Positions 1 through 7,017 of a stretch of 11,354 nucleotides of DNA are shown here, in pieces. The position numbers were made by a program, and so were the translations under genes. Within the stretch, counting starts at the first letter, position 1, and every line of letters starts with the position of its first letter. Source of the DNA: JABIRQ01 sp963583595 (lineage in GTDB: Bacteria; Pseudomonadota; Alphaproteobacteria; CADEGL01); contig CAUZWC010000082.1 of NCBI GenBank assembly GCA_963583595.1, forward strand, positions 1 to 11,354, written 5' to 3'. The notes below the pieces were generated by a model. That model saw nothing but the letters and a program-made list of their open reading frames with translations. It was not told the DNA's origin and searched no databases.

Positions 1-310
1 CCGCTGCGCGCAGGGCCGGATCGGGCGCCATGACGATGCGCATGGGCAGATTCTGGTCCCGCAGATAGCGGATGACCTCGCCCGGGATCGCCTCCGGCGC
101 ATCGATTCGGGCGACGGTCGCCGCGGCTTCTTCGGCCATGGCGACGAAGAGATCGACCCGCGCTGCGGGTGCCAGCTGGCCGCGCGCGGGCACCAGATTG
201 GCCTTGGCCGCGGCCAGGCGGGCATCGATCTCTGCCGGGTCCCTGCGCTCCTCGGCCCCAGCATTGGCCCGGCGCAACCGGCCGAAGATATCCGCCCGCG
301 AGCCGTTCAT
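1..310 (-). CDS. lutC: LutC/LldG, lactate utilization LUD-domain protein (partial, N-terminal part)
   Basis: Third gene of the lutABC set. LutC works with LutA and LutB in oxidising L-lactate to pyruvate in the cytoplasm; its exact biochemical role is less well defined than theirs. The visible 103 codons begin MNGSRADIFGRLRRANAG, a typical LutC start: a short amphipathic helix rich in R and A, then a charged linker and the beginning of the LUD domain (reading ...AIPGEVIRYLRDQNLPMRIV near residues 75-93). The C-terminal half lies beyond the left edge of the window. The ATG (310-308) overlaps the lutB TGA (309-307) as ATGA, so translation is probably coupled. A GC-rich purine run (GGGGCGG) sits just upstream as a possible ribosome site. 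The assignment rests on this fragment plus the immediate lutB/lutA context. Confidence 0.85.
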   Translation of the reverse strand, partial: MNGSRADIFGRLRRANAGAEERRDPAEIDARLAAAKANLVPARGQLAPAARVDLFVAMAEEAAATVARIDAPEAIPGEVIRYLRDQNLPMRIVMAPDPALRAA

Positions 311-1728
311 CGCGCGCCGCCCCGGCGAGTCCACTGCGCCTGAAAACTTTGCCCTTCGGGAACCGGCAGGTCGCGCTCCGCCGTCCAGCCCCCGGCCAGG
401 GGTACGCGTACGAGCGCGCCCCGGCCCCGCGCCCAGATCCTCAGGGCGCGGGCTCCGAGATTCGCCATGACGCCGTACAAACGGGGCCGGGCAGCGACCC
501 AGGCCCAAAACCCGAGCGCGGTCCTTGCGGCAGCCGGGGTCATATGCCGTTCGAATTCCCGCTCGCGCCAATGGCGCATCATCTTGGGCAGGGGAATGCG
601 CATCGGACAGACCGCTTCGCAGCGGCCGCAGAAGGACGACGCGTTGGGCAGGTGTCCGGTCTTGTCGATGCCGACCAGGGAGGGGGTCAGCACCGCGCCC
701 ATCGGCCCCGGATAGACCCAGCCGTACGCATGGCCGCCGACCGCGCCATAGACCGGGCAATGGTTGAGGCAGGCGCCGCAGCGGATACAGCGCAGCATGT
801 CCTGGAATTCAGTGCCCAGCATGGCGCTGCGCCCATTATCGAGCAGGACGACATGGAATTCCTCGGGCCCGTCCAGATCCTCGGCCCTGCGCGGACCGGT
901 CGAGAAGGTCGTATAGACCGAGAATTCCTGGCCCGTCGCCGAACGCGCGAGGACGCGCAGAATGGTCGAGGCGTCCTCCAGGGTCGGCACGACCTTCTCC
1001 AGGCTGGCGAGCACGATATGGGCACGCGGCAGGGTCTGCGTCAGGTCGCCATTGCCCTCGTTGGTGACGATGACGGTCGAGCCGGTCTCGGCGATCAGGA
1101 AATTCGCCCCGGTGATGCCAACATCGGCGGCCAGGAACTTGCGGCGCAGGATGGTCCGCGCCTCGGCCAGCAGGGTCGGCGCCTCGTCCAGATTGCGATC
1201 GGCCGGCAGATGGGTATGGGCCGCGCGGAAGGCGTCGGAGACCTGCTCCTTCACCAGATGAACGGCCGGGGCGATGATATGACTGGGCGGTTCGTGGCGC
1301 AGCTGGATGATGTATTCGCCCAGATCGGTTTCGACCGGCTCGATGCCCTGTTCCTCGAGGAAATCGTTCAGGGCGATCTCCTCGGCGATCATGCTCTTGC
1401 CCTTGGTGACCGTGCGGGCTTCGAGCCGGCGGCAGATATCGAGGATGGTGGTCCGCGCCTCGGCGCCGTCGCGGCACCAATGAACCGTGCCCCCCGCCGC
1501 CGTCACCTTCTCCTCAAAACGTTCGAGATAGAGGTCTAGATTGGCCAGGGTGTGGTCCTTGATCGCCTTGGCCTGGTCGCGCAACGCCTCGAATTCGGGC
1601 AGCCGGGCGGCGGCCTTGGCGCGGCGGTCGACAAAGCCGACCTTCACGAAGCCGAGGGCCTTCTGCAGGGTCGTGTCGTCGAGGGCCTCGCGGGCATTGG
1701 CCTTGAAGGTGGGGCTGGTGATCTCCAT
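307..1728 (-). CDS. lutB: LutB/LldF, iron-sulfur protein of L-lactate oxidation
   Basis: 473-residue cytoplasmic iron-sulfur subunit of the LutABC L-lactate-to-pyruvate system; the length is normal for the family. Residues about 70-295 form the LUD domain. Two ferredoxin-type cysteine groups follow: CIRCGACLNHCP (C314, C317, C320, C324) and CGRCEAVCP (C367, C370, C374), as expected for 4Fe-4S binding. The family stretch HAYGWVYPGPMGAVLTP lies between them. The last roughly 75 residues (rich in W, R and A) match the C-terminal extension usual in LutB/LldF. Start ATG at 1728 is three bases after the lutA stop, with GAGG eight bases upstream inside the end of lutA. The stop overlaps the lutC start. 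All expected cysteines are present, so it should be functional. Confidence 0.96.
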   Translation of the reverse strand: MEITSPTFKANAREALDDTTLQKALGFVKVGFVDRRAKAAARLPEFEALRDQAKAIKDHTLANLDLYLERFEEKVTAAGGTVHWCRDGAEARTTILDICRRLEARTVTKGKSMIAEEIALNDFLEEQGIEPVETDLGEYIIQLRHEPPSHIIAPAVHLVKEQVSDAFRAAHTHLPADRNLDEAPTLLAEARTILRRKFLAADVGITGANFLIAETGSTVIVTNEGNGDLTQTLPRAHIVLASLEKVVPTLEDASTILRVLARSATGQEFSVYTTFSTGPRRAEDLDGPEEFHVVLLDNGRSAMLGTEFQDMLRCIRCGACLNHCPVYGAVGGHAYGWVYPGPMGAVLTPSLVGIDKTGHLPNASSFCGRCEAVCPMRIPLPKMMRHWREREFERHMTPAAARTALGFWAWVAARPRLYGVMANLGARALRIWARGRGALVRVPLAGGWTAERDLPVPEGQSFQAQWTRRGGAR

Positions 1729-1731
1729 CGC

Positions 1732-2523
1732 CTAGACCTCGCCCTCGGCGCGACCGATGGCGGGGGAATCCGTCATCCCGGCCAGGACCTCGGCGATATG
1801 GCGCGCTTCCATCGCCCGCCCCTCGCGGCGCAAGCGCCCGGCGATGTTCATCAGGCAGCCGAGATCGCCGGCGAGGACCGTGCCGGCCCCGGTCGCGGCG
1901 AGCGCCTCGACCTTGTCCGCGACCATGCGGCCGGAGATATCGGGATATTTCACGCAGAAGGTGCCGCCGAAGCCGCAGCAGATCTCGCGATCCGCCGCCT
2001 CTGTCAATGTCAGGCCCTCGACCGCGCCGAGCAGGGCGCGGGGGCCGGCCTCGATGCCCAACTCGCGCAGGCCCGAGCAGGCATCGTGATAGGTGACCGT
2101 CCCATCGAACCGCGCACCCGACAGATCCATGTCCCGTATGTCCGTCAGAAAGGAAACCAGCTCCCAGGTCTTGGCCGCCAAGGCCTCGGCTCGCGCCGCG
2201 TCGGCCGGATCGTCGGCGAAGAGCGCGGGATAGTGATAGCGGATCATGCCCGCGCAGGAACCCGAGGGCGCGACGAGGTAATCGACCTCGGCGAAGGCAT
2301 CGAGCACCGTGCGCGCGACCGCACGGGCCTGCGCGCGAGCGCCGGAATTATAGGCGGGCTGGCCGCAACAGCTCTGCCCGGCCGGAACCCGGACGGTGCA
2401 GCCCGCCGCCTCCAGCAGCTTGACGGCGGCAAAGCCGACACTGGGACGAAACAGATCGACCAGACAGGTCACGAAGAGGCCGACAACCGGCTTAACTTTC
2501 CCCGTTTCCCCGGATTCCATCAT
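1732..2523 (-). CDS. lutA: LutA/LldE, CCG-domain (Fe-S) protein of L-lactate oxidation
   Basis: First gene of the lut set, 263 residues. It carries two cysteine-rich CCG domains of the kind found in heterodisulfide reductase subunit B, glycolate oxidase GlcF and LutA. Domain one: C20, C52-C53-G (SCCGQPAYNSG), C90. Domain two: C149 (YHDACSGLRELG), C182-C183-G (ICCGFGGTFC) and C223 (DLGCLMN). Both CCG motifs and their partner cysteines are intact, so an iron-sulfur role in lactate oxidation is expected. Two adjacent ATG codons (2523 and 2520) could serve as start; GGAA just upstream favours this site generally but does not separate them. The next upstream gene, mltA, ends 78 bp away, so lutABC may have its own promoter or be read through from timA-mltA. 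No sugar- or lactate-responsive regulator or permease is visible in the window. Confidence 0.94.
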   Translation of the reverse strand: MMESGETGKVKPVVGLFVTCLVDLFRPSVGFAAVKLLEAAGCTVRVPAGQSCCGQPAYNSGARAQARAVARTVLDAFAEVDYLVAPSGSCAGMIRYHYPALFADDPADAARAEALAAKTWELVSFLTDIRDMDLSGARFDGTVTYHDACSGLRELGIEAGPRALLGAVEGLTLTEAADREICCGFGGTFCVKYPDISGRMVADKVEALAATGAGTVLAGDLGCLMNIAGRLRREGRAMEARHIAEVLAGMTDSPAIGRAEGEV

Positions 2524-2601
2524 GGCGTTTCCATTTCTGCCGCCTGGTTTCGACCCGCCTCCAGTGTCGGCGAGGGCGGCGCGCAGCGCAAGCTCGCGGC
2601 C

Positions 2602-3759
2602 CTATCGCGCGGCGAGGATGCGGGCCGGCGAGACCGTCCTGGGAAGAAGAATGGCATGGCCGCCACGGGCGTTCATCCGGCCGGCCATGGCCGCCGCCTC
2701 AGCACCCGCGCCCCAGAACAGATCGCCGCGCACCGCGCCCCGGATCGCGACGCCCGTGTCCTGGGCGATCACCAGCCGGCGCAGCGGCCTGCCGTCGGGA
2801 TCGCTGGACTCGAGCCAGAGTGGCGCGCCGTAGGGCAGGAATTCGGGATCGACCGCCAGGCTGCGGCCGGGTTCGAGCGCCACCCCCTGGGCGCCGATCG
2901 GGCCCTCGCCTTCGACCGCGCGGAAATAAATGTAACGCGGGTTCGCGTTCATGATGGCCGACGCCTCGGCCGGATGCGCGGCAAGCCAGGCGCGGATCGA
3001 CTGCATCGACATCTCTTCGCGCGGAATAGCGCCGCGTTCGATCAGGACCCGGCCAATCGCAACATAGTCACGGCCGTTATTGCCGGCATAGCCGACTCGC
3101 AGGACCCGGCCGTCATCCAGGCGCACCCGGCCCGAACCCTGGACATGAAGAAAGAAGGCGTCGATGGGATCGGCCAGCCAGAGCCATTCCAGACCTTGCC
3201 CAGCCAGGGCGCCGGCCTCGATCTCGGCTCGGCTCGGCCCGGTCTTGGCGCCCTTCGGCGGCGCGTAGAGCGGCGCGCGATAGCGCGGCGAAGGGCTCAG
3301 AGACCCGGCATATTCCGGCTCGAAATAGCCGGTGAAAACGCCCTCGGGATCGCCGTCCATGACGACCCGGTAAGGCTGGAACCAATACTCGAAATAGGCG
3401 CGCGCCCCCGCTGGGGAATCGGGCGCGGCTGCGCAGGCCGCGGCCCATTGGCCGGCGGTGCCGGCGAATCCGCCGCGGCCCAGCGCGTCGCCGGGGGGCT
3501 TGCGGGCCAGAACGCGGCAGGATCTTCGGAAAGCGGCCAGCGCCGGCCCGAGGTCGTCCGCCGTCCAGCCCGAGAGTTCTGAATAACCCGCCGCCGCCAA
3601 GCGGAAGCCGCGCGTCGAGACCGGCCGGGAGGGGACGGAAGATACCGCTGACGCGGCGGACGGCGATGCCGGGGGCGCGGCCCCGCAACCCGCGAGGAGG
3701 ATCAGCAAAACGGGCAACGCCAGAAAGAACCGGAGATCAGTTCGGGCTGCGCGTCTCAA
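2602..3759 (-). CDS. mltA: MltA, membrane-bound lytic murein transglycosylase A (lipoprotein)
   Basis: Outer-membrane lipoprotein that cleaves peptidoglycan glycan strands with formation of 1,6-anhydromuramic ends. From a TTG start the protein is 385 residues. It opens MRRAARTDLRFFLALPVL, a positively charged then hydrophobic signal peptide ending in the lipobox LLAG-C25. The MltA domain includes FTGYFEP (about 142-148) and FFLHVQGSG (about 202-210). The C-terminal 3D (double-psi-barrel-like) domain has the run RSLAVDPEFLPYG and QDTGVAIRGAVRGD with aspartates D334 and D346; the second is probably the catalytic acid by spacing to the E. coli enzyme. The only upstream ATG (3855) would overlap timA by 119 nt and put 32 extra residues before the signal peptide. 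TTG at 3759 overlaps timA by 23 nt and is preferred, with GGA about 7 nt before it. Confidence 0.92.
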   Translation of the reverse strand: MRRAARTDLRFFLALPVLLILLAGCGAAPPASPSAASAVSSVPSRPVSTRGFRLAAAGYSELSGWTADDLGPALAAFRRSCRVLARKPPGDALGRGGFAGTAGQWAAACAAAPDSPAGARAYFEYWFQPYRVVMDGDPEGVFTGYFEPEYAGSLSPSPRYRAPLYAPPKGAKTGPSRAEIEAGALAGQGLEWLWLADPIDAFFLHVQGSGRVRLDDGRVLRVGYAGNNGRDYVAIGRVLIERGAIPREEMSMQSIRAWLAAHPAEASAIMNANPRYIYFRAVEGEGPIGAQGVALEPGRSLAVDPEFLPYGAPLWLESSDPDGRPLRRLVIAQDTGVAIRGAVRGDLFWGAGAEAAAMAGRMNARGGHAILLPRTVSPARILAAR

Positions 3760-4438
3760 CGAGGGTCCAATTGGGATCGCGCGAGCGCGTGTTGCGGGCG
3801 AAGGTCCAGATATCGGGCACGTCGGTGACCCGATTATCGTCGCCCTCGACGACATTGCCCTCCGCGTCCCGCGTCACATTGATCTGCTCCGAGACGAAGC
3901 TGACGGTCGCGAAGGCAGTCCGGCCGTTCATATAGGCTTCAATCAGCTCGGCCGATTTGATGCCAACCACCGTCGTTTCGAGGACGTGCCCAGCGGCCTC
4001 GTGTTCGGCGAGCGCGGATTTGAAGCCCTCGAGCACCTCATTGCTGAGAAGACCGCGCAAGGTCCCGATATCGCCTTTGGCGAAGGCCTCGACGATCGTC
4101 TCGAAGGCGGCGCGGGCGCCGTTCGCGAGCTGATCGGGGTCGAAATTGCGATCGGCGACCTGGATCTGGGCGATGCCAGCCTCGAGAGTCGCCTCGGCGG
4201 GCTTGGGCGCGGCCTGGACGGCGGGGTCCGCCGCGGCGCGATCCGCCGCCCGGCGATCGGGCAATTCGACAACCGTGTCGCCAACCTTTTCGGCACGCCG
4301 GTTGCGTCGCCCAAAAGCGTCCTTCGGCGGCTGTTCGTTCCCGGTCCGACGACCGAGCACGCTGCGCAGGCGCAGGATCACGAAGCCCGCGATCATGGCG
4401 AGAAGGATGATGTCGAAGAATTGTATGCCGTCGTTCAT
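3737..4438 (-). CDS. timA: TimA, Tim44/TimA family putative adaptor protein
   Basis: 233-residue protein of the bacterial Tim44-like family, common in alphaproteobacteria and related to the mitochondrial import protein Tim44. An N-terminal membrane segment (residues about 7-24, FFDIILLAMIAGFVILRL) is followed by the family's usual LRSVLGRRTG motif. Next comes a low-complexity linker rich in A, R and D (about 35-90), and a C-terminal Tim44 domain (about 95-230) including AFETIVEAFAKGDIGTLRGLL and the end VPDIWTFARNTRSRDPNW. In bacteria it is thought to bind inner-membrane partners; an exact job here cannot be read from sequence. It is the first gene of a timA-mltA pair and lies divergent from fxsA across a 204-bp gap. 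The ATG at 4438 places the membrane segment right at the N-terminus as expected. Confidence 0.92.
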   Translation of the reverse strand: MNDGIQFFDIILLAMIAGFVILRLRSVLGRRTGNEQPPKDAFGRRNRRAEKVGDTVVELPDRRAADRAAADPAVQAAPKPAEATLEAGIAQIQVADRNFDPDQLANGARAAFETIVEAFAKGDIGTLRGLLSNEVLEGFKSALAEHEAAGHVLETTVVGIKSAELIEAYMNGRTAFATVSFVSEQINVTRDAEGNVVEGDDNRVTDVPDIWTFARNTRSRDPNWTLVETRSPN

Positions 4439-4642
4439 GCCCGCTCGTCTCGGCGTTGTTTTGGGCGCATTGGGCCCGTTGGGGGTTTGGGCTGACTGGA
4501 CCCGTCGGGTCGCCTTGGACTAAGTAGTGATGGAGATCGCCGAACGACCTCACCCTATCGGCTCCACCGCAGGCGGTCTAGGGACCTTCTAACCGACGTG
4601 GCCGACCCCGTCAGATAGGGCCTCGGTCCAGGAAGAGCAAGC
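4439..4642. promoter_or_regulatory. divergent timA/fxsA intergenic region
   Basis: This 204-bp gap must carry the start signals for both timA (leftward) and fxsA (rightward). The sequence TTGGG recurs at 4461, 4470, 4479 and 4487 (9, 9 and 8 bp apart). A perfect odd-centred palindrome GACCCGTCGGGTC lies at 4499-4511. CCCTATC (4553-4559) is repeated inverted as GATAGGG (4614-4620), and a small hairpin ACCGC-AG-GCGGT lies at 4566-4577. The fxsA ribosome site GGAAGAG (4631-4637) is five bases before its ATG. I could not identify a convincing -35/-10 pair. Confidence 0.55.
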
Positions 4643-5167
4643 ATGGCCCTACTCCTTCTTGTCCTGTTCATCGGCGTGCCGATCCTGGAGATCGCCCTTT
4701 TCATCGAGGTCGGGGACTGGATCGGCCTCTGGCCGACGATCCTGGTCGTGATCGCGACCGCCTTCGCCGGCACGACCCTGCTGCGTGCCCAGGGCGTCGC
4801 CACCCTGGCCCGCGCCCAGGCCAGCCTGGCGCGCAACGAGGCCCCGGTCGCCGAGGCCTTCGACGGCATGTGCCTTCTGCTGGCCGGCATCTTGCTGTTG
4901 ACCCCGGGCTTCGCGACCGACACTTTCGGCCTTCTGCTGTTCATCCCGGCCCTGCGCCATGCCGTCATGGGCTGGTTCTGGAAGCGCCTGCGCGCGAGCG
5001 AGAAATTTCATGTCTATGCCGCCCGCACCACGCGCGGCCATGCCGGCGAATCCGTGATAGAGGGCAAATCCGTGATAGAGGGCGAATTCGAAGAGGTCGG
5101 CCGCAAGCCCGGCGACGGGCCGCCGACGCCGATCCATCCGCGCCGCATCGATGGGGACCCTTCGTGA
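4643..5167 (+). CDS. fxsA: FxsA family membrane protein
   Basis: 174-residue inner-membrane protein of the FxsA family. In E. coli, overproduced FxsA relieves F-plasmid exclusion of phage T7; its native role is unknown. Hydrophobic segments lie near residues 3-22, 29-46, 75-89 and 93-108. They include the family signatures FIGVPILEIALFIEVG and LLLAGILLLTPGFATDTFG. Downstream is a charged cytoplasmic tail (about 113-174), which is variable in the family. The tail contains a near-perfect 18-bp tandem duplication giving SVIEGK-SVIEGE. The start is supported by GGAAGAG five bases upstream. The stop TGA (5165-5167) overlaps the GTG start of the next gene, so the two are very probably co-transcribed and coupled. 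Confidence 0.93.
   Translation: MALLLLVLFIGVPILEIALFIEVGDWIGLWPTILVVIATAFAGTTLLRAQGVATLARAQASLARNEAPVAEAFDGMCLLLAGILLLTPGFATDTFGLLLFIPALRHAVMGWFWKRLRASEKFHVYAARTTRGHAGESVIEGKSVIEGEFEEVGRKPGDGPPTPIHPRRIDGDPS
5051..5086 (+). repeat. 18-bp tandem duplication inside fxsA
   Basis: Two copies of an 18-bp unit, tccgtgatagagggcaaa then tccgtgatagagggcgaa, sit head to tail at 5051-5068 and 5069-5086 and differ by one base. They encode SVIEGK and SVIEGE in the variable FxsA tail. The length is a multiple of three, so the reading frame is kept. Near-identity at third positions suggests a recent slippage event. Confidence 0.9.
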
Positions 5168-5694
5168 TTCTGGTGCGCCACGCCCAGTCGGAGTTCAACG
5201 TCCATTATTCGCGCACCCGCATCGATCCGGGTATCCGCGACCCCGCCCTGACCGAGCTCGGCTTCGAGCAAGCGCGGAGCACGGTCGCGCAGCTGCGCGA
5301 GCTGCCCGCCCACCGGATCGTCACCAGCCCCTATACCCGCGCCCTGCAGACCGCCGAGGTTCTGCACGACGCTTTGGGCCTGCCCGTCGAGATCGATCCA
5401 ATCGTGGGCGAACGCTGCGCCTTCGTCTGCGATCTCGGCAGCACGCGCGACGAATTGGCGGTGCGCTTTCCCCGCTTCGCCTTCGACCATCTGCCGCACG
5501 AATGGTGGCCCGAACCGATCGAGGAAGAAGACCGCCTGATGGTCCGGTGCGACGATTTTCGAACCCGTATGGCCGCCGATCCCGCCTGGTCCGGCACGAT
5601 CGTCGTCACCCATTGGGGGTTCATTCGCGGGCTGACCGGCGAGACCGTGGGAAATTGCGCGGTTCTCCGCTTTGACCCGACGGTCGCGCGCTAG
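5164..5694 (+). CDS. histidine phosphatase (phosphoglycerate mutase-like) family protein
   Basis: 176-residue member of the histidine phosphatase superfamily, probably a cytoplasmic phosphatase of unknown substrate. The catalytic RH motif is at the very N-terminus (ILVRHAQSEFN: R5, H6). A second arginine is in SPYTRALQTA (R59), the likely acid/base is E83 in VGERC, and the second catalytic histidine is H150 in VTHWGFIRG. All active-site residues are therefore present. The start is GTG at 5164, overlapping the fxsA stop as GTGA, with GGGGA (5153-5157) six bases upstream. The reading frame is open much further left, but that part is a shadow of fxsA. The protein is shorter than true phosphoglycerate mutases and lacks their extra segments, so a glycolytic role is unlikely. 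The gene probably forms an operon with fxsA. Confidence 0.88.
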   Translation: MILVRHAQSEFNVHYSRTRIDPGIRDPALTELGFEQARSTVAQLRELPAHRIVTSPYTRALQTAEVLHDALGLPVEIDPIVGERCAFVCDLGSTRDELAVRFPRFAFDHLPHEWWPEPIEEEDRLMVRCDDFRTRMAADPAWSGTIVVTHWGFIRGLTGETVGNCAVLRFDPTVAR

Positions 5695-5744
5695 CCCACC
5701 TTGCCCGTCCCGTATCGGCGTGATAGCGAAGCCGTCAATCTGAG

Positions 5745-5763
5745 CCGGCCCCCACCGGGCCGG
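5745..5763. other. GC-rich hairpin upstream of secB
   Basis: CCGGCCC (5745-5751) and GGGCCGG (5757-5763) form a perfect 7-bp inverted repeat with a five-base loop. It lies between the phosphatase stop (5694) and the secB ribosome site (5781-5787). No T-run follows on either strand, so it is not a classic intrinsic terminator. It could end or weaken transcription from fxsA-phosphatase, or fold in the secB leader. Confidence 0.45.
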
Positions 5764-5794
5764 GGCCACGGCACCAATCTGGAAGGAATGCGAT

Positions 5795-6298
5795 ATGGCT
5801 GACGCCAATGGAACCGGCGATGGCGCAACCGCGGACAATGCCCCGCCCGTTCAGACCTTCCGGTTGGTCGCGCAATACGTCAAGGACCTGTCTTTCGAGA
5901 ACCCCAACGCGCCAGACATCTATCTGAACGAAGGCACCGCGCCGCAGATCGCGGTGAATGTCGACGTTCAGGCAACGCCGGTCGGCGCGCCCGATCACTA
6001 CGAGGTGATCCTGCGCTTCGAGGTCGAGGCAACCAGCGGCGACCGCAAGGCGTTTCTGATCGAGCTGAGCTTCGGTGGCCTCTATCACCTGGCCGGCCTG
6101 CCGGAGGAACATGTCCGCCCGGTTCTGCTGGTCGAGGGGCCGCGCATGCTGTTCCCCTTCGCGCGCCGCATCCTGGCGGATCTGACGCGGGAATGCGGTT
6201 TCCCGCCCCTGCTGATCCAGCCAATCGATTTCCTGCGGCTCTACAACGAGAAAGTGCAACCGGACCAACCCCTGCCGTCCGACGACTCGATCGTCTGA
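5795..6298 (+). CDS. secB: SecB, protein-export chaperone
   Basis: 167-residue homotetrameric cytoplasmic chaperone that keeps preproteins unfolded and hands them to SecA at the Sec translocase. The family core is clear: QYVKDLSFENPNAP (residues 27-40), a beta-rich middle (about 52-100, ending IELSFGGLYHLAGLP), and LLVEGPRMLFPFARRI (111-126) with GFPPLLIQPIDF (135-146). The N-terminal 20 residues are polar and disordered-looking, and the acidic tail ends in DDSIV; both are usual in alphaproteobacteria. The ATG has a strong ribosome site, GGAAGGA (5781-5787), seven bases upstream. The gene ends one base before the stop of the converging dnaQ. It may be read from its own promoter in the 100-bp gap after the phosphatase gene. 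Confidence 0.97.
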   Translation: MADANGTGDGATADNAPPVQTFRLVAQYVKDLSFENPNAPDIYLNEGTAPQIAVNVDVQATPVGAPDHYEVILRFEVEATSGDRKAFLIELSFGGLYHLAGLPEEHVRPVLLVEGPRMLFPFARRILADLTRECGFPPLLIQPIDFLRLYNEKVQPDQPLPSDDSIV

Positions 6299-6299
6299 C

Positions 6300-7004
6300 C
6301 TAGCGGTCCCAGATCGGCTTGGTGAGCCGCGCGACGAGTGCGGCATGGCCGGCCAGCTCCTCCGCCGCAGGCGCATGGGGCCGCGGCGCGCGCGGCGCGC
6401 GCTGAACCGGTTCCGAAGCGCCCGACGCCGGTTGTCCGATGGCCCGCGCCAAGCCCCGGGGCACGCCCTGGTTGGCGAGGACGAGTCCGGGCTGCCGGCC
6501 GCCGATCAGTTCCAGATAGACCTCGGCCAGAAGCTCGGAATCGAGCAGCGCGCCATGCAGGGTGCGGTTCGAATTGTCGATGCCGAAGCGGCGGCACAGG
6601 GCATCGAGACTGGCCGGCGCGCCGGGGAATCTGCGCCGCGCCAGATCCAGGGTGTTGATCACCCGGTCGGGTGAAATCGCCGGTCGGCCGGCGACCGCCA
6701 GCTCCATGTTAAGGAAGCCCAGATCGAAATCCGCGTTGTGGATGATGAGGGGCGAATCGGCGATGAATTCGAGGAAGGCGTCGCAGATATCCGGAAAAAC
6801 CGGATGGTCGCGCAGGAATTCCTCGCTCAAGCCATGAACCTCAAAGGCCCCGGTTGGCATGTCGCGTTCCGGGTTGATGTATTGCCGGTAGGATTCGCCG
6901 GTCGGCAGGTAGTTGAGCAATTCCAACGCGCCGATCTCGACCACCCGGTCGCCGTCGCGCGGATTTAGGCCTGTGGTTTCAGTGTCGAGAACAATTTCGC
7001 GCAA
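6300..7004 (-). CDS. dnaQ: DnaQ, DNA polymerase III epsilon subunit (3'-5' exonuclease)
   Basis: Proofreading subunit of the replicative polymerase, 234 residues from a TTG start. All DEDDh exonuclease residues are present: D7 and E9 in VLDTETTGL (Exo I), D94 in HNADFDLGFLN (Exo II), and H150 and D155 in LHGALLDSELLAEVY (Exo III). The last ~50 residues are a proline/alanine-rich linker ending LTKPIWDR, probably the tail that binds the alpha subunit. TTG at 7004 gives the normal family start (M)REIVLDTETTG. GAGGGA (7017-7012) lies seven bases upstream and overlaps the coaE stop. The frame is open upstream with ATGs at 7112 and 7067, but those would run back into coaE and add unrelated residues. 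Last gene of the ppsR-maf-aroE-coaE-dnaQ operon. Confidence 0.94.
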   Translation of the reverse strand: MREIVLDTETTGLNPRDGDRVVEIGALELLNYLPTGESYRQYINPERDMPTGAFEVHGLSEEFLRDHPVFPDICDAFLEFIADSPLIIHNADFDLGFLNMELAVAGRPAISPDRVINTLDLARRRFPGAPASLDALCRRFGIDNSNRTLHGALLDSELLAEVYLELIGGRQPGLVLANQGVPRGLARAIGQPASGASEPVQRAPRAPRPHAPAAEELAGHAALVARLTKPIWDR

Positions 7005-7011
7005 GGCTGGA

Positions 7012-7017
7012 TCCCTC
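7012..7017 (-). promoter_or_regulatory. ribosome binding site of dnaQ
   Basis: GAGGGA read on the minus strand, seven bases before the TTG at 7004 and overlapping the coaE TGA (7018-7016). It decides the dnaQ start in favour of TTG over the upstream ATG codons. Confidence 0.65.

Noticed and set aside
169..1539. 456-codon plus-strand open frame opposite lutB
   Set aside because: It is the shadow of the GC-rich lutB gene, which has clear family motifs and cysteine clusters; the plus-strand product has none.
1552..3582. 676-codon plus-strand open frame
   Set aside because: It lies antisense to lutA and mltA, both of which have intact family motifs. Its composition (G, R, A, D-rich, no domain) is typical of an antisense frame in GC-rich DNA.
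4553..4620. CCCTATC/GATAGGG inverted repeat upstream of fxsA
   Set aside because: Seven-base arms 54 bp apart are weak evidence for an operator or hairpin; noted only in the intergenic description.
4870..5163. 98-codon N-terminal extension of the histidine phosphatase
   Set aside because: It overlaps fxsA in another frame. The RH motif is always near the N-terminus in this family, which fits GTG 5164.
5014..5838. 274-codon minus-strand open frame opposite fxsA, the phosphatase gene and secB start
   Set aside because: The plus-strand genes have full motifs and ribosome sites; the minus-strand product matches nothing I recognise.
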